Assembly (NCBI GenBank): GCA_013399875.1 | Contig: VXAZ01001831.1 | Location: 62,001 to 126,000, forward strand | DNA: 64,000 nt | Direction: 5' to 3' | Source: Gymnorhina tibicen | Taxonomy: Eukaryota > Chordata > Aves > Passeriformes > Artamidae | Part shown: one piece after another, positions 12,713 to 23,633 of the stretch | Layout: every line of letters begins with the position of its first letter | Position numbering within the stretch: position 1 is the first letter of the stretch | Made by a program: the position numbers and the translations under genes | Notes under the pieces: model-generated | Database searches by the model: none | What the model was told of the DNA's origin: nothing | Seen by the model: the letters and a program-made list of their open reading frames with translations, nothing else

Positions 12713-14596
12713 ATGCTCAAAATGCTAGTCCAGGTTGTGGCTCTGCTGGGTCTGGGGGTGCTGGGCAGCTCAGCAGCACTGCAGGAGGAGCGCTCCAGGA
12801 CTTTGGTGGGATTGATCATTCGAGAACTTCTCCAAGATATGAAGAAACTAAACTTAAATGCAGTAAGTTCCTTAATTTTGAACAACTTCCCCCTAGCTGC
12901 TCTTCTATTCCAGGTTCTATTCTGAAGTTACTGACTTCGTTTTCTCTTGAGCAGGTTCCCAACCTTGTAACCGTGAATGCTACGGTAAGAAACCATGTGC
13001 TTCTATCTAAAATTATTGTCTAAAATCCCCAAATTTCTTTCCCACTTCAGAATTCTAATAGCAGTAAGAGAACTTTACAGACCCAGGGAAATGAAAAGTT
13101 TTTGCAAGAGCCTACAGAAAGCTGCTGCCAGTGCTAAAACACTTCAGTAGTTCTCTCAGTAGGTGAAGGTCTTAGATGTGCACCAGCGTCTTCTTGGAAG
13201 CTTCACAAATTCACTCTGCTCCCTTAGTTTTAGAACAGTTTGTTTAGTCCATATGCTATACAGAGCCATTCATTTCACTGACCTGTATTTTCCTGAAATC
13301 CAGTGGAAAAATGAGCTTTTTATGGAGGACACGAGGAGTACCAGTGAGAAATAGCAGCCCATCTCCTATTAAAAGTGAACAGAAGACAAATGGCATCAGC
13401 CCCTCTTACTTGCAGGGAGAAAGGTTGAAAATTCACACCAGCAGCAATAATTGCTTTTATTTCATTAAAACAATTCTGATCCAGTTTCAAGAGAGACACA
13501 ATAGCAAGACATGAAGCCCTAATGCAGGGTTGGCCCTCCTTTCCCTCGAGGAACAAATATCTCCAGAACTGAAGACATCCAAATTTTATATGTCCAGTTT
13601 CTAGTGGCACCTGCAATTTAAGGCAGTTGGGAGTTTTTGGACCCTGACATGTTCTTAAATGAAAATTATAGATTGTACTATGATTTCCTAAATTTGGCGT
13701 CCAGTAAATGGTTGAATACAGAATCAGGGCTAGTGCTGAAAACATAGCTCTTAATTCCTGTAGGTTATTATTTTTCATGGGTATTTAAATTCCTGGGATA
13801 CAATGTTTTATTATGTGCTACCAATTATTACTGTTGAAATAACTGTTAAAATAACTCTTCCCTATCCCTGCAGGTGGAGAGTTGCATGCACAGCCACCTG
13901 AAAACCTTTGCTAGCACCTTGACAGCTCTTGACACTCACAGCAAAGTCATCGCCAGAAAACTGACCAGACTTAACACCTACATAAACATCCTCCCCAAAG
14001 TAAGTTTGGCTTTGTGGTACTTAATAGCAAAATAATCAGCAAAGGCTGTTCAAAAATGGGGCGTGGCAGCTGAGATGGCACTGAGCTGACTGCAGTGGAC
14101 ACTAGAGATTTCTTCTGAAAATGATATGATTAAGAAGGGTGTAAATATACCCACTTTCTTCCTTGGATCACACTCTGACATCTTTTCTTGTGGTAATCCC
14201 AATTACAAGGAAGATAATAATATTTTAAAAACCCTCAAATGTCAGTGGAAGCTGGGACAGCACTGGCGCTCAGGGCACCTGTGCACGCTGCCAGGTGATG
14301 AGCTGTCACCCACACATCGTCACTGTGCCTTGGAGCCTCTGGAGACAGCTCACCCAGCTTTCCAAAACATGCTGTGGGCTATTACAGCCCACTTGTCAGT
14401 TGAGGTATCAAATACCAGAGACTTAAATGTGACATCCAAGTTGCACGGCTGAATTATGTCGCCTTTTTTTTTAAAGGATCTCGATAAGGAATGTAAGACT
14501 GCACAAGTAACATGGGATGACTTCCTGGACACACTAGACAGGTTCTTGAGATTGCTCTCTGAGAAAATTCAGAATGAGCGATTAGTCCAAATCTGA
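12713..14596 (+). CDS. Cytokine gene A: IL-5-like short-chain four-helix cytokine
   Basis: Four exons, all phase 0: 12713-12862, 12955-12984, 13874-13999 and 14477-14596, giving 141 aa. Introns are GT-AG (donors GTAAGT, GTAAGA, GTAAGT). Residues 1-20 or so are a signal peptide (VALLGLGVLGSSA). The mature chain has only two cysteines: VESC at position 4 of exon 3 and KEC in exon 4. The exon-4 spacing from Cys to FLDTLDRFL matches IL-5 (FLDYLQEFL). A tiny exon 2 followed by a 126-bp exon 3 is the layout shared by IL-5 and GM-CSF. One N-glycosylation sequon, NAT, spans the exon 2 end. Birds have an IL-5-like cytokine called KK34 in this cluster, which is a candidate identity. The promoter looks GM-CSF-like, so CSF2 is the alternative; class is firm, ortholog name is not. 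A second ATG lies three codons in. Confidence 0.8.
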
Positions 14597-14863
14597 GAAG
14601 AAAAGGAGAACCTGAACTCTACTGCAACCAAACTGTGACTCAATTAACTTATCCTCAGGATATGGCCATAGAATATTTATATACAGAGAGATTTGTTGTA
14701 TATATATATATATATGTATAAAAAGTGATATTTTAACAGCAGTCATGTTCACTATAATGATTGAAACATGCTGATTTTTTAAAAGACAAGCACTTAAATG
14801 TTTAAATATTTTAGATAATTTTAATATTTTAACTTATGTCTTTTTTATAATGAAAGAAGAATT

Positions 14864-14865
<2 letters not shown>

Positions 14866-14906
<41 letters not shown>
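14866..14906 (+). promoter_or_regulatory. AU-rich element in gene A 3' UTR
   Basis: Ten overlapping ATTTA pentamers formed by an uninterrupted (ATTT)10A run, about 270 nt after the stop codon. This is the class II AU-rich type found in mammalian GM-CSF and IL-3 mRNAs, which drives rapid decay. It is also a tetranucleotide microsatellite, so its length may vary between individuals. Confidence 0.85.
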
Positions 14907-14950
14907 TGGGGACTTTGAGATATTTATTGTGATGCTGCTGTGTTTAAGGA

Positions 14951-15067
14951 ATTTGCTTTAGGAAACTGCTGTGTGATGGTGTGTGAGGAGGAGTTCTGGG
15001 GATCTGCTTTGGGATTTGCTGTCACAATATTTCTCTCACACTGTCCCAAGCCACAGCCACAGGGCTC
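14951..15067 (+). other. Conserved 3' UTR block shared with gene B
   Basis: About 117 bp that align with 25651-25769 in gene B's 3' UTR at roughly 80% identity by eye, from ATTTGCTTTA through GCTGTGTGATGGTGTGTGA and AGCCACAGCC to GGGCTC. In both genes the block lies shortly downstream of the AU-rich element. Weaker similarity continues for another ~80 bp. No comparable block was found in gene C. Confidence 0.85.
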
Positions 15068-15644
15068 TCAGAGCTGAAGTAAGTCTGTGGGACAGGGACA
15101 AAGCCATTGGTGCCACCCAGCCCCTTCACTTCCCTTTGGCCCCTGAACTAGCTCCAGGACTGGAGAAGATTGACTTCAGTTGTGCACTCCCACCTCCACT
15201 CCCTCCCTGAGCATTCAGATCCAAGGGGGTAACTTCAACCACTACATGTTTTATTGTTGGTGAAGCAGAGCCATGTCCCCCAAATCCAGCAAAACTGGGT
15301 AACACAAAAACAAAGAGATCTTGGGTTTTTTTCCTCCAAGTTTACTGAGCTGATATGAGGTGTTTCCCACATCTCATGTGAGCTAAATTCTACTGAACTG
15401 AATCAGACAATACTTGTTATCCAAACTGTTTAAGTAGCCATAGCTATGGCAGGTACTCACAAAGTGCATACCCATGTAAAGCTATCAGTTAAGAATCTGA
15501 AAGTTAATGTTTAATAAAAGAGTATTGAAGGGACTGTTCCTGCAAGGACTGGTTTTTAAGGACTCCTGTCATGTGCCGCCTATGCTTATGTATCTGTTAC
15601 TGAATGTTTGCAACCTTCCATTAATGTAAATGCACCTTTACAAA

Positions 15645-15650
15645 AATAAA
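15645..15650 (+). terminator. Poly(A) signal of gene A
   Basis: AATAAA, followed by TTTTCCTGCG and a T-rich stretch. The same AATAAA...TTTCCTGC arrangement ends gene B. An earlier AATAAA at 15513-15518 could give a shorter mRNA. Confidence 0.7.
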
Positions 15651-18600
15651 CAAATTTTCCTGCGTAATTAAGAGTCCTTTATTTGTGAAGGGTGAGTGGT
15701 TTCAGTGCTGTTCAGGGGAGCTGTTTGATTTCCAAGTGGGATGGACACAACAGGTGCTGCCAGCAACAGGGGAGATGCCCCTGATCAGGGCCTCACCTAT
15801 CCTTTCACCTTCCCAAGGCCTGGAGCCACCTGCTGCAGCCTGGCCTTGAACTCAGCTTTACTGAGTCATGTTGTGCTTAAGCTTTTAAGAAGACGTGTCC
15901 TTTTGTCCGCTGGAGTGACTCATTCCTGGCTGCACCATGTCCCTGCCATGTCTGCAGTGCTGCGAAAGCAGAAGAGCTTTCACTTGTCACAGCTGAGAAC
16001 CATCCCTTTGTCTTCAGTGGTATAGGGAACTCCCAGACCTGAAAAACTGAGAAGCATCCAAGTTCATTGAGAGGATGGGGATGGAGGGACAGCCCAGCTG
16101 AGGTGGGAATGAACACCCAAACAGCTACCATGGCAAACACCCATGGAGACAGAGAATGCGTCACAGAAACCTCCAAAAATGTGGTTTTTCCCTGCTGACA
16201 GCATGGTGGCCCTGGACGGGGCTTGCTACAACAGGGGTTGGCTCCTACACACATCCAATCCCTTCCACGGTGCAGAGCACATCCCATTTTTCAGATACAC
16301 ACTTCCAATGGTTGAAACAAAAGCAGGTGCTTTACATTCAAACAGCACCTCCCCATGTAAACACTGTATATGGCAGAGCCCAGTCAAGCTGGACAGAGAC
16401 TTCATCTCCTGACACAGGGTCAGTAGCCTCAAAAACCTCCACAGTGGGGACACAGCTGCCAGCCCTGGATGGGGACAAGTGCCCTGACTGTCCCCAGGTA
16501 CTACAAACTGCCCAGGCTCCACAGGCAAGGTCATTGTGCATTGTTTTATATTGAATTCTTGTAAGAACTGAGGAACATGGAAATCAAACCAAACCCTGAA
16601 TCTGTTTACTAAGATCAGAGAAAGAGCGACTATCTAGCCGAACTCCCTCAAGTTAAACAGTCAGGAAAATCTCTTCTGAGCTCCATCTCGTTCAGTGCTG
16701 CAATAGTTCAAGGAATAATAAGAATCACCCTGAAGAGGTGCAGAATCCCTTCCTGCCATTGAATTTCAAGGTTTTCATTAGCAATGAGGTGTTTAATATT
16801 TCAGATACATTATTGCAACATTTAAATGTTTTACACTAAATTTTAAATTCACCCTTCAGATAAATGGGAAGTCTCAGAATCACACGTATATGGAAAGGAG
16901 ACGAGTATCAGGATTTTAAGGAGAAAACATTAATCAGGCTCAACATTCTTGGCGCGGCAATCCAGGAAACTCTGACAAACAGGAGGGAAAAGTGAAGCAT
17001 TAAATAACTCCAAGTCAACACTGGGCTGGCCATAGGAAAACGCAGACAGAGCTGTTGCCCTGGGCAGCAGACTGCCAGGGAAAGCACCGGCGTGGCGGGA
17101 CAGCTCTAGGGCCTTGCAGGATGCAGGAAGCAGGATGCAGGCAGTGTGGTCCCAGGCCCAGCTGGAGCCTCCCAGCCCTGATGCCAGCAGCACCCTGTAA
17201 AGCTCTCAAGCATGGCACAGCCCTTCCTCTTCACCACTCTGCCCTGGCAAGGGCAAAGTCCATTTGGCTGGGGCTTCCAAGGCCCTGCCGTCATCTGTGA
17301 TCCCGCACGGGCTCTGAAATAACCTGATACCATTAAGCCGAGTAGAAACTGTTGTGCAAACAGCAGTGAAGGGAATGCCTAGTTTCAGCAGGCGGGACAG
17401 TCTTATCACCAGCATGACAGCACCAGTGTGCTGAGCATGGCTGCCTGAGCATGATAACCCTGACAGCTTCATCACAGCTCTAACAACCTTGATAAGCATC
17501 TTGCATCATCATAATACAACAAAACATGCCTGCCTTGATGTCTCAGTTAAGCTGTGACTTTGACTTTCGAGGGCTGCTGCAGATTTATTTGTATTGGAAG
17601 TAGATTTTTCATTAAAAATTATTGTTGCATTTCTTACACCAAGGCAGGAAAAGCAGCTCTGTGAGCCTCAGCAGGGGACAAGACGTGTGAGCTGGTGGCA
17701 CAGCGGAGGAAGGTGTGCTTCACAGAGCCATGTGCTACTTTTAGAAGTTGTAGGTGTGAGTTATATTTAGCATTCCCCATTTGATAAGCAAGAAATTATT
17801 CATGGTAAAACCCATCTTCCCAACACAGTGGCAGCAGAGCAGACCCCCTCCAGTCTGCCCAACTCCTTTGGGGTGCATACCACATGCCTAGACCTGCCTG
17901 TGTTTATGAGATCCATGATGAGCTCTCCAAGGGTGGAAGAAGCCCATCCACCCTGTGTAGGACCAGTCAAAGTCTTCTGGATTCTCTCCAAATCTTTAAT
18001 GGTGGCAGCTGTCCTGTGCTACCACAACAAGCAGGTCTGGGGGAAGGTTTGCCAAGAGACATCGGGCTCTGGGAGCATATGGGACACAAAACACACAGGC
18101 ACCAGCTTCACTAGGCCACATTTTTCAGATTGGTCCGGGGGCGTCTCTCCTAGAGTCACTTTCCAGGCTGTAGATGGTTCTGGAATAGCTGCACAGGGGA
18201 ATGTGGCAGGGCAGCCACGATGGAGGCAGCTGTGACCCAGCCCACAGGCAAGCTCCCTGCCAGAGGATCCCCTTAATTTATGCCAGGGCAGAACTGACAG
18301 AAAGCAGCTTGGACATGGAAGTGCTGTTCCCATGCTCCATCCTTCCCCTCTCATCCCAGCACCACTTCTCTTGCCGTCATTTCTTAGCACTAAGGATGAG
18401 AGAAATGGAGATCAGCTATGGCATCACTCCCCTGTTCAGCTGTGTACAGAGGATGGTGATGCCATCACAACCAAATGAATGCAGCCTCAGCTCCATCAAA
18501 GAGCAATCAGCAGCCAGATCTGGGCTATTACTCTACAAGGGTAATTCTCCTGTTTTCTTTTTTTTGAAACATTTGATTAGTCATTTTCTATCAATAGTTT

Positions 18601-19318
18601 ACTTCCTTTTTCGTCTGTAGTTTTCATTAGTCACTTGTCAGGACTCACAAACCTTCTATTTTCTGCAGAACATGATCCCACAGGCTTTGGAAAACCTCTC
18701 TCTTGTATTTCCTCATTTGTACGTGGTGTCTTTGAAACCGCAAAATTAAGCGTCTCTTTCTGGCCACCACCTCTCTGGAGCCAAATTTCATCAGGTCAGT
18801 GAGGCTTGAAAACACCCATTACAGACTTTTTGGATTGATCATCTGTGTTTCTCTGAGACTCACTTGATTTCAGACAAGTGACTGAGAACGCAATGAATCA
18901 TCATTAAATATATAGTTGTCCTTCCTTATCGACAACTACCAAGGCCACTGCACATGGGTGACAGGCTCCAGCTTAAAGATGCAAAAGGTGCAAGGTGGTA
19001 GCTGCTCCCAGGGTGCATATGAGGTCATGAGGGAGCTTGAATGGGTTTTATACCATAAACTCAAGTCTAGAGATGTCTTGCAATTTCTCCCTTTGGGTGG
19101 GAAGATATAGGAAATTGTAGATATAATTTCTTTAAAAAAATGAGAAGACTATTCTATTTTCTCTGGAAAGTGAAGTGTGCATGTGATAATGTTTGTTGTC
19201 CTGTGAGCACCAACCTGACTCACTGGGGCTGGACAGGCACCAAGGCTGCCTGTGAAATCTTTTCTGATCAAACAGGCATCTCACTTCTTAGAATTTAACA
19301 CTGAAATCCACGACTTAC

Positions 19319-19443
19319 CTCTAATTTTGCCTGAAAGGTAGAGAATTTGTTGTGCATCTCCAGGACATCTCTCTGAGGAGGCAGGGAGTTTTTTCCTTGA
19401 TCTTCCAAAGTTGTGTAGTTACAGAAAGTTCTGTCTATGAGTC
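19319..19443 (-). other. Exon-like segment of an unrecognised minus-strand gene
   Basis: A 125-bp interval bounded on the minus strand by a pyrimidine-rich acceptor (CTCCTTTAACCTGTTAG) and a strong donor (GAG|gtaagt). Only one frame is open; it enters with two bases of a split codon and gives 41 residues beginning LIDRTFCNYTTLEDQGKNSL, with a helical-looking DVLEMHNKFSTFQAKLE end. I do not recognise the family. Phase does not join directly to the other candidate at 20589-20639, so at least one exon would be missing, or one of the two is chance. Confidence 0.25.
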
Positions 19444-20588
19444 CTAACAGGTTAAAGGAGACAGGGTAAGCCCTGCTGACCCCCATCAGCTAGGGAGACC
19501 TTGGCAGAGCCTCAACAGACTAAGGGATTGCAGCAGAGAGCAGGGGTCCAGGAGGTTGAGATGCACAGAATGAGTTGGCTTTGGATTAATTTCTGATTTC
19601 ATGCATCAGTACAATTCTCCTACTGGGTCCTACAAGTGAAGGATAGGCCTCTGTGACTCACAGGCACTTTTTTGAGTAGCAGAGGAAGTCATACAAACAT
19701 GGGGAATACCTTCTGATTAAATAAAAAAAATCTTTTTCTCTCCAGAGCCTATTTCAAAACATGTAGCCTCTGCTCTCCAATTAGCCTGACTTGGCCCCAT
19801 GCTCTAAGGGCCACTTTCCAAGGATGACAGCCCACTGGCCAGACAGCTGGCCACAGACCAATGACCACAGCCAGAGCACGAAACACAAAAGGAATGTCCT
19901 TGGGCTGGGGAGCAGAGCCGCACATCTGCTGCAGATGCCCCAACCAAGCACAGTCACCAGCGACAACGATCTCAGTTTCTGCTGCTTCTGAACAGCATTT
20001 AAAAATCACTCTGCAAGGCAGGGAGAGGCATGGCTTCCTCCTTTCTGCAGAGGCAAACCACAGAGATAGAATGTTGCTTAACTCCTTCTAGTACCAAGGA
20101 ACACAGCGTCAATCCTGTGGTGCAAAGGACATTGTAAATTATTTCAGTCTCCCTGTTCAAGATTAATTCAAGTGGAAGGGCTAAGGAGGGGAAGAGGGAG
20201 CCCATCAAGGCTGAGGAGCCTGATGCTTTGGTCTGCTCAGAGGTGTGCAAGTGCAGCTGCCAGCTAGAAATGTGGCGGGGCAAACATCTGGGAGAAATCA
20301 AAATACTTCAAGGTTGTGCAAGAATGCACAGAGATGGATTTGGCATGCATGTGACAGGGATATTCAGAGGAGTGAAAGGAGGTACTGATCAATCTTTTCC
20401 TAGAGGAATGACAGCAAGAAGATAGCTTTGAGATGGAGTGTCAAAAATTAGTAAAACTACTGTCAAAACTGTTTGCTTTCTCCTTGATAGGACAGGAAGC
20501 TTCACAAGAGCTTGTGTCACCCGTCAGCTGGCTGAACTTCCACTCCGGTGAGACACACGGGTGTGATGATTTTATAATGATCACTTAC

Positions 20589-20639
20589 ATGCTGATGAAC
20601 CAGAAGTTGTCCAAATCCTTCACAGGGGAAGAATGGTCT
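20589..20639 (-). other. Small exon-like segment, minus strand
   Basis: A 51-bp interval with acceptor CTCAGCAACGTTACAG and donor CAT|gtaagt on the minus strand. Two frames are open; the more protein-like one reads DHSSPVKDLDNFWFIS with split codons at both ends. Short intervals like this arise by chance, so this is weak evidence on its own. Confidence 0.18.
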
Positions 20640-21554
20640 CTGTAACGTTGCTGAGACTTCTCACCAGGATTTCTACTTCAGTTACATAGGGCCCAGCTTA
20701 CAAAACTGAAGCTCATCATCTCTCCAGGTTTAGAAAAGTGAACAATTCTGTTAGTTTTCAGTTAATTTTCTGTTATCTTTTCTGTTTTTCAGTTAATTAT
20801 ATGTTAAGCTTTTGGTTAATTCCTAATGGGCTGGACCATTTTCTGTTCATTGATTTAATTCCATGTCTGACAAGGATATGGCTATTTCATGTGGCTCTGC
20901 CTAAGAGTGAAATCATATCAGTGATTTACATCTCATCAGTGCTAATCCTTGTTGGATTTTTTGGTGGAGGTGGAGTTGGATGGAGGCACTGCTGCATGAG
21001 CCCTGGCTGGAAACTCCCTGCAGCCCTCTCAGATTCCTACAGCAGTTATCCCCTCAGTACAGAACAGGAAAGAAAGGTCAATGCTTATCCAACCATGAGG
21101 GGAGCAGGGTGGTCACAGCAGTTTCACCTCTGAGTGAATATTTGCGAAAGGGTTGGTGTGTGTGAGATCAACTGATGAATGTGCGTACACAAGTAGACCG
21201 CAAGTTCCATCTTCCTTTCTGGTTTTATCACCTCTTTTTTTTCCACCCTGGCTGCAATCTAAGAATGTATTTGCATATCATTAGTGGCTTTAAAAAGAAT
21301 AAAGATAAAAAGGTGGAGTCCCAACTTCACAATTCATCTTTTTCCAGCAGTAAAAGTCCATCCTGCCCACACCTTTCCCTTCTGCCCTCTCTGCAGGAAC
21401 TCTCATTTCTTTAGATATTTTGGACATAAAAGCAAAATCCCCAGTGCTCACCGACAGGTTTAGCTGCAGCCTTAGCTCCTACTGCTTTTTCCAAGGGAAG
21501 AAATTCCCTGCACTTTGAACCTGGCTACAATTTATGGTACCAGCAGGTACAGCC

Positions 21555-21682
21555 ATCCATGCAGGGTAAGGTTAGATGGGGCTCTGACCAACCTGGTCTA
21601 GTGGTCATTGCAAGGGGTTGGAACAAATTGACCTTTAAAGGTCCCTTCCAATCCAACCCATTCTATGGTTCTATGATTCAAT
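21555..21682 (+). mobile_element. CR1 LINE 3' fragment
   Basis: Plus-orientation CR1 tail with 'GATGGGGCTCTGACCAACCT', 'GGTCTAGTGG' and the terminal 'AGGTCCCTTCCAATCCAACC' to 'TTCTATGGTTCTATGATTC'. About 130 bp survive. Confidence 0.9.
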
Positions 21683-23525
21683 ACATACAATCCATTCCTT
21701 CCCTTTAAACAGTGCTGCAATCTGTTTTATCTCCACGGCTACAGCGGTGCCAGGGACAGGCAAAGTCCTGAACCACCCAGAGACAGGGGCAAACACCTAA
21801 GCCTCAGGTGCAATTCTGCTTCTGGAGGTGTGCAATGCACAGGGTCACTGGAAGGGTCCACACTACTCATTAACTCATTAAAATAAAAAGAATCACAGGA
21901 TTTTTTTAAAAGAGACCATGTGTGCACCACAGAGACTGGTATTCACCACTGCCTGAATTGATACAAATCCCTTGATAGCACAAGGCAGAGACAGCATTCC
22001 AATGGATGCTGCCTCACTAAGGTAACACATAGCAAGTTAACCTCAACTCTGGAGTAAAGCAAATCTTCTGACTATAGGGAAACATCGGGAATATCAGTGT
22101 GACTCCAGCAAGGCAGGAAAACTACCCCAGTTCCCATACTAGCATATCCCGGGCATGCAGGAAAGGGAGCACAGTCTGCTCCATACCCAGCTGCTGCTTT
22201 CAGGGTGGCTCATCCAGCAAGGGCTCCTGAAGGCTGAGCTGTGGAGAATGGCAGGGGAGATGCCTCACTCACCAAACAATTAGCAAAATGACTGAAAACA
22301 AAAAACTGAACAAGGTGGCTCCTCAGGAGAGAGAAGTGACTGGCAGCCTCTCCAAAACCTGGTTTGTAGCTAACATGACAGTGCCTTCTGATTTAATTAA
22401 TATCATGCAAGGAAACCAATGAAGTTATGTGTTCTGTGAAACATCAGCTCAGGGACTAGTAGGAAAATGCATGAGCGTGGAAAAAGCAGCATTTGGGCTC
22501 TCATCAGCTTGGATGGCACCTGTGTGTGTGGGTCACCTGCCCTTGCCTCAGGGGAGATGCACAAACAAAGCAGTCTCTGTAGCTATGTACCACTTGAGGT
22601 TTTTTAAGGGCAAGAAAACATAATGCACATTAAAGAATGTCAGTTACATAATAAAACTCCTGAAGGATTGAAATAGTATAATTTAAATTACAGCAAAAAC
22701 ATGTAAACGCAACATTCTGAGGTTTTGGATAGTAAAGACCTGATGTCCTGCAGGTGTAATCCTGGCAGGGTGTTCATTCCTCTTAAGGTGAGAGGAGCTG
22801 TGCAGCAGGGTCGAAGGCAGCCCTGATGGGGGACTAGGGGACAGGAGAGGGCTCTGCACACCCAGGACCCACTGTGGCCACCCCAGCGCCCACCTACAGC
22901 TTGAGGAGCAATTCTGTCCTTATCAATCATCAGTACTATGCACCCCATCAGCCACGCTTCCTGCAGATGAAGTAAAATGAGATACCAGCCAAATGGTTTA
23001 AACCTCCTCAGGAGAACACAGAAACTGGATAATTGCTCCTTAAAAAGAGCAGAGGAGCTGCTTTTCTGTCCCCCCAAGATACTGAGCTACCCCAGCAGTT
23101 CATGGCTGGTCCCTCTCCCCAGCACAGGCCCGCATGGTGTCAGGAGGAGTCTTGAAATTGTAATTTCTATCTGAGCATGGTACCATTGAGTAATTCATGG
23201 GGTTCTAATGACAAGCACACAGAACAAGGGCAGAGAACTAATTAGTAGACGTGAGAGTATTATTTAATGTAATTGCAATATTAAGTAGGGCAAATATGGA
23301 TGTAAAGATCCAAGAGACATTTAGTTACTTTGCATCAATCTTTAGACAATATCAGTTCATAAAAATGCTTCAGCATTTAAAATCAGAATGGCTCAAATAT
23401 TCAAATTAGGTAGCTCCCACTGAACTTCTGGGGGAGTCCTTATTTTAGAAACATGTAGTTTCCTCAATCAGATAAGAAACTAACAGCTTCCATTCTACAG
23501 GTGACTACTCGCCTTCAGTTTAGGC
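21683..23525. other. Intergenic upstream of cytokine gene B
   Basis: No gene or repeat family recognised. The last ~60 bp contain ACAGGTGACTACTCGCC (about 23498), a degenerate counterpart of the CK-2/GC-box part of gene A's promoter. Confidence 0.5.
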
Positions 23526-23529
23526 ATTT

Positions 23530-23575
23530 TTGTGGTGAGACATTAATCACTTCCTTGCACCAGAGCACATATAAG
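23530..23575 (+). promoter_or_regulatory. Promoter of cytokine gene B (CLE0-like plus TATA)
   Basis: TTGTGGTGAGACATTAATCA then CTTCCTTGCA is nearly identical to the CLE0-like element of gene A, and ACATATAAG (about 23567-23575) is the TATA box at the equivalent distance. The start codon lies 58 bp further on. The upstream CK-2 and GC box seen in gene A are degenerate here. This shared block is direct evidence that A and B are tandem duplicates. Confidence 0.8.
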
Positions 23576-23633
23576 AGGCATCTGGGAGGCAGATTAGCCA
23601 GTCCAAGGAGGGGAGCACAGCCCCTTTGCCACA

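Larger units (their letters stand above)
15690..21554. other. Intergenic between cytokine genes A and B
   Basis: No gene is established. Short minus-strand stretches with good splice consensus (19319-19443, 20589-20639) are listed separately as low-confidence exons. A TGACTCATTCC AP-1/Ets-like site occurs near 15917. No LTR or CR1 was recognised until 21555. Confidence 0.5.

Noticed and set aside
17935..18030. Minus-strand helical-looking frame (KDLERIQKTLTGPTQGGWAS) as a further exon
   Set aside because: The acceptor is acceptable, but the donor (gtctagg) is poor, and an open frame of this length is expected by chance.
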